The position numbers and the translations under genes are program-made. The notes under the pieces are model-generated. The model was not told where the DNA came from, made no database searches, and saw only the letters and a program-made list of their open reading frames with translations. From CAZNPW01 sp964575185 (GTDB lineage: Bacteria; Pseudomonadota; Alphaproteobacteria; Rhodobacterales; Rhodobacteraceae), in the NCBI GenBank assembly GCA_964575185.1, contig CAZNPW010000003.1, positions 1 to 64,000 of the forward strand: a stretch of 64,000 bases of DNA, read 5' to 3'. Shown here one piece after another: positions 57,763 through 63,900 of the stretch (position 1 is the stretch's first letter; each line of letters opens with the position of its first letter).

Positions 57763-58443
57763 TCACGCCCGCCGCGACAGGCCGGTGCTGACGCCCCGGC
57801 TGTAGGGATTGGCCTGCACGTCCTCCTTCGCGCGGCACCGGCACGTCCCGCACATGCGGTTGTGCGCGCCCTCGCTCGCGAAGGGGGTCCCGCAGGTGAT
57901 GCAGGGCCGCTGCGGCTTCGCCGCCTCGGCGTCGGCCTTGTTCAGCATGCCCGCGAGCGACCGCGCCTGGCCGTACTCCAGCCGGTCGCTGATCCGCCGC
58001 GGGCCGATCCAGACCGCATACTCGCCGCGCCACGCCGCGACCCGGTGCCGTCCGCGGTCGGCCCAGGGCATGTCGCTGGTCGGCGTGGGAAGTACCCCCT
58101 TCACCTCGTCAGCCGGGCACCCTTCCGCGATCTTCTTCCTGCGGTACCAGGTGGTCGAACTCGGTGCCGGAGCCGTGACCTGCGCATCGCCGCGGAAGAC
58201 GGCGAAGCCGTTCTTGACCGGTTGGACCGTGAGGCGCTCACCCACGGCCACTGCCGCGACCGCGTCCTCGACGCGCTCCGCTGCCGCGAGGTCTGCCTTG
58301 TCCGCCAGCGCGGCCCTGCGGTTCCGCGCCGTTGCCATGTCCCGTGCGGACGTGCCGCACATCACTGAACTGACCCGCTTCCCCTGATCGAAGACGGCGT
58401 AGCCATGCCCATATCGGCCTGCCACAAAGCGCGCCTCACCCAT
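57763..58443 (-). CDS. Phage early protein with C-terminal zinc-ribbon-like segment
   Basis: A 226-residue protein. The N-part (ARFVAGRYGHGYAVFDQGKRVSSVMCGTSARDMATARNRRAALADK) and the middle (LTVQPVKNGFAVFRGDAQVTA) each resemble a small strand module of the type 'yav.d..g.rv'. The C-terminus has PCITCGTPFASEGAHNRMCGTCR, two CxxC pairs with a 15-residue spacing, likely zinc-binding. The function is not known. It overlaps the upstream gene by 8 bases. Confidence 0.65.
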   Translation of the reverse strand: MGEARFVAGRYGHGYAVFDQGKRVSSVMCGTSARDMATARNRRAALADKADLAAAERVEDAVAAVAVGERLTVQPVKNGFAVFRGDAQVTAPAPSSTTWYRRKKIAEGCPADEVKGVLPTPTSDMPWADRGRHRVAAWRGEYAVWIGPRRISDRLEYGQARSLAGMLNKADAEAAKPQRPCITCGTPFASEGAHNRMCGTCRCRAKEDVQANPYSRGVSTGLSRRA

Positions 58444-58777
58444 GGCGCACCGCCGCGACCGCGTCCTCGACGCGCTCTTCCGCCGCGATGTCCACCGCCG
58501 CGACCAGGACGTCGAAGGCCGTCTCGCCCGCCAGCTGGCCGAACAGCGGGGCGCGCTCGAGCAGGATCATCGTATGCGCGATCGCCTCGGCATGCCGATG
58601 GAACGCCACCCGCGCCGCGTCGCGCTCGGCGCGCGTGGCATCCGCAGCCTCGATCCGCGCCAGGCACCCGCCCGCCTTGCGGATCTGCAGCCGCAGCCCG
58701 GCGAGGTGCCGCTGCGCCTGCGCCGGCTCCATCCCCGCGATGCGCCGGGGCTGCGCCGCCTGACCGGCGGCGCTCAT
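58436..58777 (-). CDS. Small phage early protein
   Basis: A 113-residue mainly helical protein: PAQAQRHLAGLRLQIRKAGGCLARIEAADATRAERDAARVAFHRHAEAIAHTMILLERA and a C-terminal FDVLVAAVDIAAEERVEDAVAAVRHG. The end 'eRVEDAVAAV' recurs inside the next protein (AERVEDAVAAVAVG). This hints at a past duplication or fusion. It overlaps both neighbours by 4-8 bases. Confidence 0.6.
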   Translation of the reverse strand: MSAAGQAAQPRRIAGMEPAQAQRHLAGLRLQIRKAGGCLARIEAADATRAERDAARVAFHRHAEAIAHTMILLERAPLFGQLAGETAFDVLVAAVDIAAEERVEDAVAAVRHG

Positions 58778-58860
58778 TCCCGCCCCCCGGCCAACACGGC
58801 CCACAGCACGACGCAGGCGGCGACAGCGCCCAGGAGCGCGATCAGGACCCAGAGGCTCAT
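58774..58860 (-). CDS. 28-residue single-span membrane peptide
   Basis: MSLWVLIALLGAVAACVVLWAVLAGGRE: nearly the whole peptide is one transmembrane helix. Its ATG overlaps the upstream stop and its TGA overlaps the next ATG (both ATGA), which supports translation despite its size. The function is unknown. Confidence 0.5.
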   Translation of the reverse strand: MSLWVLIALLGAVAACVVLWAVLAGGRE

Positions 58861-58979
58861 TCCAGCCCCCAGCCGATCAGCAGCAGCACGCCCAGCCAGG
58901 CGAACAGCGCCATCGCGCCGAACGCGTCGCCCACCAGGCTCTCCTCCAGCCGCCGCCACGCGGCGCGGACCCTCGTCAT
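58857..58979 (-). CDS. 40-residue membrane peptide
   Basis: It begins MTRVRAAWRRLEESLVGDAF, then GAMALFAWLGVLLLIGWGLE: a basic amphipathic N-terminus and one membrane span. It precedes the 28-residue peptide with an ATGA overlap. The stretch from 58,980 to 59,112 upstream holds no other gene I can support. Confidence 0.5.
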   Translation of the reverse strand: MTRVRAAWRRLEESLVGDAFGAMALFAWLGVLLLIGWGLE

Positions 58980-59112
58980 CGCGTCACCTCTCGTCAGGGG
59001 ATGTGTGTGAAGGATCGAAGCCCCGGCGCGGAGGCCGACAGGGAGCGCGGCTTTCCCCGCGCCGGGGCGACCCCTACCATCGGAGGCGCCAGCAACCGAG
59101 TGGAGGGATGGG

Positions 59113-59370
59113 ATGGACGACGAAATCGAAGACCGCTTCGCACAGATCGAGGAGCGGCTTGACCAGGTCGAAGCACAGGCGAACGCCGTGCAGCTGCTGC
59201 TGCTCTCACACATCGTGGCGACCGCGCATGAGAGCGACCACGTGGCGGAAAGCACGTTTCAAATGGCCGAGCGCCAGGCGGAACTGGACAAACTTCGCGC
59301 CATTGACGGGTCGAACGACTACCTTGCCGGCATGATCGCGAGCCTCCGCAAGGTGCTTGCGCCGGGCTGA
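59113..59370 (+). CDS. Small coiled-coil protein on the opposite strand
   Basis: An 85-residue protein: MDDEIEDRFAQIEERLDQVEAQANAVQLLLLSHIVATAHESDHVAESTFQMAERQAELDKLRAIDGSNDYLAGMIASLRKVL. Heptads are clear in the first 30 residues. A GTGGAGGGATGG ribosome site supports the start. It is one of the few rightward phage genes and lies within the leftward early block, so it may be expressed in the lysogen. Confidence 0.65.
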   Translation: MDDEIEDRFAQIEERLDQVEAQANAVQLLLLSHIVATAHESDHVAESTFQMAERQAELDKLRAIDGSNDYLAGMIASLRKVLAPG

Positions 59371-59478
59371 CGACGTCCGGCGGGCCTCTTCGACGTCGAT
59401 AAACCCGGCGGTGTAACGGTAACGCCGCGTGGCGTTGCTTGGCCGCAGCCATTTGTCATCGGAGTTCTGGCCCGCCAT
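59206..59478 (-). CDS. Possible early ORF overlapping the coiled-coil gene
   Basis: A 90-codon frame starting MAGQNSDDKWLRPSNATRRY and continuing RYTAGFIDVEEARRTSSARRKHLAEARDHAGK. Its ATG overlaps the upstream stop (ATGA), as for most early genes, so the start is credible. The last 55 codons run antisense to the rightward coiled-coil gene, so either the end of this frame or that gene is not real. Confidence 0.35.
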   Translation of the reverse strand: MAGQNSDDKWLRPSNATRRYRYTAGFIDVEEARRTSSARRKHLAEARDHAGKVVVRPVNGAKFVQFRLALGHLKRAFRHVVALMRGRHDV

Positions 59479-59873
59479 CACGCGGCCTCCTTCTTCGGAG
59501 CGGGGCGGGGAATGTCGCTCGGCCAGGCGAGGTCGGCGGGCCAGTGGTCGGAGAACGCCTGAAGGAAGATCAGAAAGGTCTTTGGGCGAACGCTGCGAGG
59601 CCGCTTGCAAAGCGCAACCCAGTCGTTCTTTAGGATCAGTGCATCGCGGTATCCTGGCAGCTCGGGCGGGCTTCCAACTCCGCCCTTCCGCTTCTCGAAC
59701 CCAAGGGCCAGCAGGAGGTTGGCCTTGCCGGTGGCCGCCAGCAAGATTGTGCCAAGGCGCACGATCTTCTCGTGCTCGCCGCAGCCTGAATGGTCGTACG
59801 GCTGCGGAACAGGGGTGTTGGCCCACTCCGGAAAGATCGCGAAAGCCAGGCGGCGGCGGAATGACCGAAGCAT
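59478..59873 (-). CDS. Early phage protein sharing its C-terminus with the gene upstream
   Basis: A 131-residue protein with a unique N-part (LAFAIFPEWANTPVPQPYDHSGCGEHEKIVRLGTILLAATGKANLLLALGFEKRKGG). It ends with FLQAFSDHWPADLAWPSDIPRP, nearly the same as the end of the neighbouring gene (WFSDNWPHDLAWPSDIPRP). This 'fs..WP.DLaWP.diPRP' tail is widespread in small rhodobacterial phage proteins. ATGA overlaps occur at both ends. The function is unknown; it may be regulatory. Confidence 0.65.
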   Translation of the reverse strand: MLRSFRRRLAFAIFPEWANTPVPQPYDHSGCGEHEKIVRLGTILLAATGKANLLLALGFEKRKGGVGSPPELPGYRDALILKNDWVALCKRPRSVRPKTFLIFLQAFSDHWPADLAWPSDIPRPAPKKEAA

Positions 59874-60276
59874 CAGGCCACCGCCTTCCGCGCCGCCGGT
59901 CGGGGAATGTCGGAAGGCCAGGCGAGGTCATGCGGCCAGTTGTCGGAGAACCACTGGAAAAGCGTCTCTGNNNNNNNNNNNNNNNNNNNNNNNNNNNNNN
60001 NNNNNNNNNNNNNNNNNNNNNNNNNNNNNNNNNNNNNNNNNNNNNNNNNNNNNNNNNNNNNNNNNNNNNNGGCCAGGCGAGGTCATGCGGCCAGTTGTCG
60101 GAGAACCACTGGAAAAGCGTCTCTGCCGTTCGGGTTCGGCAGTCCCATCCGAACTCGATCATCTTCTTGAAGAAGTCGCCCTTGCCGAGGGCGCGCATTG
60201 AAATCGCGAAGTGCGACACGCCGAGGTGTGCCGCCATGGTCGTTGCGAGGTGAATGAGCTGCTGCCGCTGGTCCAT
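59873..60276 (-). CDS. First early gene, Ner/Cro-like small protein (spans assembly gap)
   Basis: As given it is interrupted by 100 N. Collapsing the 55-bp duplicate yields an 82-residue protein: MDQRQQLIHLATTMAAHLGVSHFAISMRALGKGDFFKKMIEFGWDCRTRTAETLFQWFSDNWPHDLAWPSDIPRP and a basic end. The part LATTMAAHLGVSHFAISMRALGKGDFFKKM looks like a helix-turn-helix. It is the first leftward gene, divergent from repressor 1. A possible promoter TTGACC-18-TAGATT ends only a few bases before the ATG. It could play the Ner or Cro role. Confidence 0.65.
59916..60125. repeat. 55-bp identical flanks of the assembly gap
   Basis: 59,916-59,970 and 60,071-60,125 are identical (both begin GGCCAGGCGAGGTCATGCGG and end AAAAGCGTCTCTG). 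Contig ends sharing exactly 55 bases are typical of a k=55 de Bruijn graph assembly. The duplicate should not be read as biology. Confidence 0.85.
59971..60070. other. Assembly gap of 100 N
   Basis: Exactly 100 N, the conventional placeholder for a gap of unknown size. Because both flanks end in the same 55 bases, the true gap is probably negative: the contigs overlap and nothing is missing. Confidence 0.95.
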
Positions 60277-60283
60277 GCCACAA

Positions 60284-60360
60284 TCTAGCCACTACTGGCC
60301 CGCATGGTCAAGCCACTAAGAGCTATCAATTGTCAATCTGGCCGGTTCTGGCTAAAGGGG
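60284..60360. promoter_or_regulatory. Divergent operator/promoter region of repressor 1
   Basis: Between the first early gene and repressor 1 there are two direct copies of AGCCACTA (60,287-60,294 and 60,311-60,318, 24 bp apart) and an inverted TAGCCA (in TTCTGGCTA, 60,345-60,353). Possible promoters: leftward TTGACC-18-TAGATT (60,284-60,308) and rightward TTGTCA-17-TAAAGG. The layout fits a repressor binding several operators. Confidence 0.5.
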
Positions 60361-60363
60361 CGT

Positions 60364-61068
60364 GTGGACGACGTGATCGAAGTCATCAACGCCGCGTTGA
60401 AGCGGAAAGGACTGTCGGACGCAGCGGCGTCGAAGCTGGCGGTTGGGCACCCATCGTTGTTGAAAAACCTGCGGATGCAGCGCACGGGGGAGAAGCGCTA
60501 CAACCTGCCTGCGCTTAAGAAGCTCGCAGAAGCTCTTGACCTCGAGCTCTACTTCGGCCCTCGCCGCGCAGGCAGCAGCACCGGCGAGCTCGTGGTGGAC
60601 GATCCTGAACGGCCCCACTTCCGCGACGAGGACTTCGCGCTCGTCCCGCGCCTCGACATCGACGTCTCCGCCGGCGGTGGCCTGGTGCCGCCAGGCGGGC
60701 CGGACGCGCCCGTCGAGTACATGGCCTTCGCCCGCGGCTGGCTGTCCCGGTCCGGGATCAACCCGGCCCAGACCGCCGTCGTCCGCGTCCGCGGCGACAG
60801 CATGGTCCCGACGATCCCCGACGGCGCCCTCGTCCTCGTCGACCGCAACGAGGCCGCGGTGCGGCGCGAGGGCATCTTCGCCTTCTCGCGCGACGGCGCG
60901 GCCTACGTGAAGCGCATCCTGCCCGTCGCCCGCACCCGCCGCGACGATCTCAGCAGCCTCGTCATCGTGTCCGACAACCCCCTCGTCCCGACCGAGGTCC
61001 TCCAGGGGGCGGAGCTCGACGACATCCACCTCGTCGGCCGCGTCCGGTGCGTGCTATGGACCCTCTGA
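60364..61068 (+). CDS. S24 LexA/CI-like phage repressor 1
   Basis: A 234-residue repressor if translation starts at this GTG (VDDVIEVINAALKRKGL), after AAAGGGG. The frame is open to 60,304, but that would put coding sequence over the operators. The N-terminal HTH is KGLSDAAASKLAVGHPSLLKNLRM. The peptidase S24 domain has a cleavage-type Ala-Gly in DVSAGGG, Ser146 in VRVRGDSMVPTIPDGALVLVD and Lys183 in AAYVKRIL, 37 residues apart as in LexA. It should hold the prophage silent and self-cleave on RecA activation. Confidence 0.88.
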   Translation: MDDVIEVINAALKRKGLSDAAASKLAVGHPSLLKNLRMQRTGEKRYNLPALKKLAEALDLELYFGPRRAGSSTGELVVDDPERPHFRDEDFALVPRLDIDVSAGGGLVPPGGPDAPVEYMAFARGWLSRSGINPAQTAVVRVRGDSMVPTIPDGALVLVDRNEAAVRREGIFAFSRDGAAYVKRILPVARTRRDDLSSLVIVSDNPLVPTEVLQGAELDDIHLVGRVRCVLWTL

Positions 61069-61952
61069 CCGCCGCCCCGATCGCCCTCACCAAATCCGAA
61101 AGGACCGCCATGCACTTTCGATCCGCTGCCGCTTTGATAGCCGCCACTGCCTTGGCGGGCTGCGTCGGCACTGCCGCATCTGAACCGATCGTGACGGCCT
61201 ACAACGGGTCGAGCGTCGAGATCGCTCAGGTGAACCTGCTCGGCGAAGGTGCCCGCGGCGCTGTCACTGACGCCGCCGCGACCGCAATCTGCACCCGCGG
61301 GGGGGCCTCGGGCGCGACCTACGCGTCCAGCCGCTACGATGCAGGACGGCTTCACCATCTCTACCTCTGCATGTGACGCGTCCTTATCCCTGAAAGGACC
61401 GCCATGCGCCTCGCTGCCCTCGTCCTGATCGCCACCGCCGCCGTCGCCCAGGCCTTGCGCGGCCGCGACCTCCGCGATTGCCGCACCCGTCGGCGTGCCC
61501 TCGGCGATTAGCGCCGCGACCTCGGCCAGAACCTGCGCCTTCAGGTCGGCGCGCTCGCGGTGCGGCTGCGGCAGGGCGCGGTAGTAGGCCCGCTTCGCCG
61601 CCAGCTCGCCCTGGTCGCCGCCGGCGCTGTAGGCTCCGTCGCGCCGCAGCGCGGGCAGGACTTCGGAGGTGACCCATTTCCGGAAGCGCTTCGCGGCAGG
61701 CAGCTTGCTGATGAAGCAGAGGGCATAAAGCCCGCTTTCGGACACCACGTTCAGCTCTTGCGGGCCACCAAGGGTGTAACCGGTGGTTACACCCTTTTCG
61801 TCGTCGTCGAGCGCCTGCAGCGACCGGCGGATGTTGCTGTGGCCGAGCAGGCGCCCGACATCGGCCGCGACCCACCATGGCTCGCCGTCGATCAGGACGG
61901 CACGCACGGCATGGCTCTCGAAGTCGAGCGAGATGATCGACGCACCGGTCAT
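60903..61952 (-). CDS. BRO-N antirepressor-like gene, 3'-truncated by recombination
   Basis: The first ~105 residues form a BRO-N domain: DFESHAVRAVLIDGEPWWVAADVGRLLGHSNIRRSLQALDDDEKGV, VSESGLYALCFISKLPAAKRFRKWVTSEVLPALRRDG. Helical sequence continues to about residue 168 (TGAAIAEVAAAQGL). There it runs into the duplicated fragment at 61,454. The frame stays open by chance to 60,903, antisense to the lipoprotein and repressor 1 genes, so the true product likely has a foreign tail. The ATG overlaps the Cro-like stop. Confidence 0.6.
   Translation of the reverse strand: MTGASIISLDFESHAVRAVLIDGEPWWVAADVGRLLGHSNIRRSLQALDDDEKGVTTGYTLGGPQELNVVSESGLYALCFISKLPAAKRFRKWVTSEVLPALRRDGAYSAGGDQGELAAKRAYYRALPQPHRERADLKAQVLAEVAALIAEGTPTGAAIAEVAAAQGLGDGGGGDQDEGSEAHGGPFRDKDASHAEVEMVKPSCIVAAGRVGRARGPPAGADCGRGGVSDSAAGTFAEQVHLSDLDARPVVGRHDRFRCGSADAARQGSGGYQSGSGSKVHGGPFGFGEGDRGGGQRVHSTHRTRPTRWMSSSSAPWRTSVGTRGLSDTMTRLLRSSRRVRATGRMRFT
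61110..61376 (+). CDS. Small phage lipoprotein
   Basis: An 88-residue protein. MHFRSAAALIAATALAGC is a lipoprotein signal with lipobox LAGC (Cys18). The mature part, VGTAASEPIVTAYNGSSVEIAQVNLLGEGARGAVTDAAATAICTRGGASG, has a further Cys near the end. The leader AAAGGACCGCCATG is shared with the gene at 63,128. It follows repressor 1 by 41 bases, so it is probably made in the lysogen. Superinfection exclusion or envelope change is a reasonable guess. Confidence 0.7.
   Translation: MHFRSAAALIAATALAGCVGTAASEPIVTAYNGSSVEIAQVNLLGEGARGAVTDAAATAICTRGGASGATYASSRYDAGRLHHLYLCM
61393..61454 (+). pseudogene. 5' fragment duplicated from the gene at 63,128
   Basis: 62 bases match 63,117-63,178 with 2 differences: ribosome site AAAGGACCGCC, ATG and the signal-peptide codons MRLAALVLIATAAVAQA. 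After GGCC the sequence switches abruptly into the antisense of the BRO-like gene. It is the scar of a recombination that joined two immunity cassettes. Confidence 0.65.
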
Positions 61953-62230
61953 GCCGACTTCCGCCCGACCACGTCCGCGTGGTGCTGGTCCAGGCGCCGA
62001 CGGTACGCTTCGCGGATGAAATCACGGCCCGCAGCGTCGATGATCGCTTCGAGGTTCTTCCGACCGATCGGTCCGCGCGAATGGCCGAAGGTGGCGTTCC
62101 GCGCATTTGCTGGCGTGATGCCGGCCTTCTCGCACCAGCCTTCCAGGGACCATCCCTGCGCCTTGAACGCTCCGATGATCACCTCGTGAAGGATCGAGCC
62201 GGGATAGAATTCGCGCCGTTCTTGTGTCAT
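61949..62230 (-). CDS. Cro-like small DNA-binding protein
   Basis: A 93-residue protein: MTQERREFYPGSILHEVIIG, FKAQGWSLEGWCEKAGITPANARNATFGHSRGPIGRKNLEAIIDAAGRDFIREAYRRRL. The helix-turn-helix is about residues 25-65. It is divergent from repressor 2 across an 85-bp operator region, the usual place for Cro. I chose the ATG at 62,230. It is coupled to the BRO-like gene. Confidence 0.75.
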   Translation of the reverse strand: MTQERREFYPGSILHEVIIGAFKAQGWSLEGWCEKAGITPANARNATFGHSRGPIGRKNLEAIIDAAGRDFIREAYRRRLDQHHADVVGRKSA

Positions 62231-62257
62231 GCAGCCTCTCATCGCAGGCGCTCGCTC

Positions 62258-62299
62258 TGCTTTACGTAGCAACTACGCTTTGTTTTACAGAGCAGTCAA
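62258..62299. promoter_or_regulatory. Divergent operator/promoter region of repressor 2
   Basis: A perfect dyad CGTAG-CAA-CTACG at 62,265-62,277 lies between direct repeats TGCTTTACG and TGTTTTACA. A leftward promoter TTGACT-17-GTAGTT (62,271-62,299) has its -10 inside the dyad. A weak rightward promoter with -10 TTTACA is at 62,284. A repressor bound here would control both cro-like and repressor 2 transcription. Confidence 0.55.
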
Positions 62300-62315
62300 G
62301 GGGTTTTCGCATTCG

Positions 62316-63086
62316 ATGAGCGACAGTCCGGGCAAAAGGCTGGCGTCGTTTCGAGAGGGCCTACAACTGACCCAGCGCGCATTCGCTGCGGAGCTGGGCT
62401 TCAGTGGTGGGCGAATCGCTTCGATCGAGACTGACGTCGCTGCGCCCTCGCGCGCTTTCCTTGAGCGGATCGCCGAGCGCTATCGGATCAGTGCCGACTG
62501 GCTGCTGCACGGCCAGGGCGAGATGCTGATGGAGTGGGCCGGTCCGGGCTTTTCGGCACCGCGTGGCGAGCGCGTCGAGCCCGCGGATCAGTCGCGCCCG
62601 CTGGCGGGTGATCTCACCGTCACCTGGAAGCAGGACGGCCGCGAGCTCTCCCAGGAGTTCGCTTTCGTGCGGCGCTACGACCTCAGCGTCTCGGCTGGCA
62701 CCGGCCTGGAAGCTGTCGAAGGGGCCGAGACCGAGATGCTGGCCTTCTCGACCGCTTGGCTGCGTAGCGTCGGTGCCTCGGCGGACCTGTCGGTCCTTGT
62801 CCGCGTCCGCGGCGACAGCATGGTACCTACAGTCCCTGATGGAGCCCTAGTGCTGATCCATGTGGCCGATCAGGACACGGCCCGGCCCGGGATATTCGCC
62901 ATCGTCCGCGAGGGGCAAGCCTTCGTAAAGCGTATCACGCCCCTCGCACGATCACCCTCGGGTCGCCCGACATCGGTCGCGATCCTGTCGGACAACCCCG
63001 GCTACCCACCTGACGTGGTCGAAGGCTCGGACATGAACAACCTGCGCATCGTCGGCCGCGTCCGCTGCGTGCTATGGACCCTATGA
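62316..63086 (+). CDS. S24 LexA/CI-like phage repressor 2
   Basis: A 256-residue repressor. The XRE-type HTH is KRLASFREGLQLTQRAFAAELGFSGGRIASIETDVAAPSRAFLERIAERYRISADWLLHGQG (residues 6-67). The S24 domain has a cleavage-type Ala-Gly in SVSAGTG, Ser168 in VRVRGDSMVPTVPDGALVLI and Lys205 in AFVKRIT (37 apart). The C-terminal end IVGRVRCVLWTL is the same as in repressor 1 (LVGRVRCVLWTL). The start at 62,316 gives the standard HTH register; the frame is open upstream across the operators. Confidence 0.9.
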   Translation: MSDSPGKRLASFREGLQLTQRAFAAELGFSGGRIASIETDVAAPSRAFLERIAERYRISADWLLHGQGEMLMEWAGPGFSAPRGERVEPADQSRPLAGDLTVTWKQDGRELSQEFAFVRRYDLSVSAGTGLEAVEGAETEMLAFSTAWLRSVGASADLSVLVRVRGDSMVPTVPDGALVLIHVADQDTARPGIFAIVREGQAFVKRITPLARSPSGRPTSVAILSDNPGYPPDVVEGSDMNNLRIVGRVRCVLWTL

Positions 63087-63127
63087 ACGCCGCCCGATTG
63101 CCTCGCACCTGGTCGCAAAGGACCGCC

Positions 63128-63499
63128 ATGCGCCTCGCTGCCCTCGTCCTGATCGCCACCACCGCCGCCGCCCAGGCCGAGCCGTTCCAGCCTGCGCCGG
63201 ATGACATGGCGCTGATCGAGGCTGGCGTCGCCGGCCAGCTGCTCGACCCCGGAAGCGCGATCCTGTCGGAGGTGATCGCCGGCCCGGCCGAGGGGGGCGA
63301 GCTGACCTATGTCTGCGGCAACGTGCGGGGCAAGAACACCTTCGGCGGATACGCCCAGCCAACGCCTTTCATGGGCGCGATCATCCAGGAAACGACCGGC
63401 CGTCGCAGCTTCATGCTGATGCGCATCGCCGAGCCCGACCCGGCCATCCAGGCCGACCTGGCGACCCTCTGCCTCGAGAGCCTGAAACCGGCCTCCTGA
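63128..63499 (+). CDS. Small secreted phage protein
   Basis: A 123-residue protein with the signal peptide MRLAALVLIATTAAAQA. The mature part is EPFQPAPDDMALIEAGVAGQLLDPGSAILSEVIAGPAEGGELTYVCGNVRGKNTFGGYAQPTPFMGAII, with Cys residues likely paired. 'G.v...l.Dp.sa.f..v.a......l.yvCG.vN.kN..GgY.G..pF.g.' is a pattern seen in small periplasmic phage and host proteins of unknown role. It follows repressor 2 as the lipoprotein follows repressor 1, so it is a candidate lysogen-expressed gene. Confidence 0.7.
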   Translation: MRLAALVLIATTAAAQAEPFQPAPDDMALIEAGVAGQLLDPGSAILSEVIAGPAEGGELTYVCGNVRGKNTFGGYAQPTPFMGAIIQETTGRRSFMLMRIAEPDPAIQADLATLCLESLKPAS

Positions 63500-63541
63500 C
63501 CCGCCTCGAACCCCGTTAGAACGCCCCTTCGAGCCGAAATC

Positions 63542-63661
63542 AGGGCCAAGTTCGCGGCCCGAAAACGCCACCGGTTCTGGCACCTGTTATCCATGTGGAT
63601 CAACAGGTTACAGCGAACTTGGCCCTCAGCGCCCGAACATGGCCCTCAAGGGCCATGTTCG
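63542..63661. repeat. Cluster of four AGGGCCAWGTTCG sites forming two inverted repeats
   Basis: Outer pair AGGGCCAAGTTCGC (63,542-63,555) and GCGAACTTGGCCCT (63,613-63,626) encloses a second palindrome ACCTGTTATCC/GGATCAACAGGT (63,582-63,608). Next comes CGAACATGGCCCT-CA-AGGGCCATGTTCG (63,634-63,661, with one extra base). It lies in the 370-bp gene-free stretch between the last rightward gene and the phage end. Possible roles: transposition enhancer, repressor or ParB-like binding region. Confidence 0.6.
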
Positions 63662-63856
63662 GCACTATTCGCGCCCCCGGCACCTGCAGCAAGCGCTTGT
63701 TTTTCCACGGTTCCCGCATCTCGGGCCTCACGCCACGACCCTGCCGTTGGCCCGTCGGGATCCCACCGCCACCCTCGCACCCGCGCCTGCGCGGAAATCC
63801 CCGATCACCGCGTAACCCCTCGTCCAAGCGACGTTTTCCGCCTTTTCCCACCTCTT

Positions 63857-63900
63857 CTCGCCTGATCCCGCTTCAGTGCAGGATCTGATGTCCACGCACA
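63857..63900 (-). repeat. Right prophage end with transposase-site candidates
   Basis: Read inward: TGTGCGTGGACATCAGATCC, then TGCACTG, similar to the left end (shared TGT, GGACA, CAGA, GCAC at the same spacing). A second GCGGGATCAGGCGAG (63,857-63,871) resembles the GCGGGACAGCAGAG site. This is the end next to the repressors, equal to Mu's left end. Confidence 0.65.

Larger units (their letters stand above)
23787..63900. mobile_element. Complete Mu-type transposable prophage with siphovirus-like tail
   Basis: About 40.1 kb as given (about 39.96 kb after removing the 155-base assembly artefact). It is bounded by a 5-bp direct repeat TCCGG. The ends are TGTAGCGGGACAGCAGAG (left) and, read inward from the right, TGTGCGTGGACATCAGAT. 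These agree at 17 of the first 27 positions. Content: S24 repressors, MuA (DDE), MuB, Gam, Mor, GemA, Mu-like head genes and a long-tail module. Reading the minus strand gives the Mu order, with early genes at the right and a DNA-modification gene last. RcapMu-like phages of Rhodobacter are the best known comparison. Confidence 0.95.

Noticed and set aside
60304..60363. ATG at 60,304 as the start of repressor 1
   Set aside because: It would place coding sequence across the repeated AGCCACTA operators and a probable leftward promoter. The GTG at 60,364 gives the expected HTH start.
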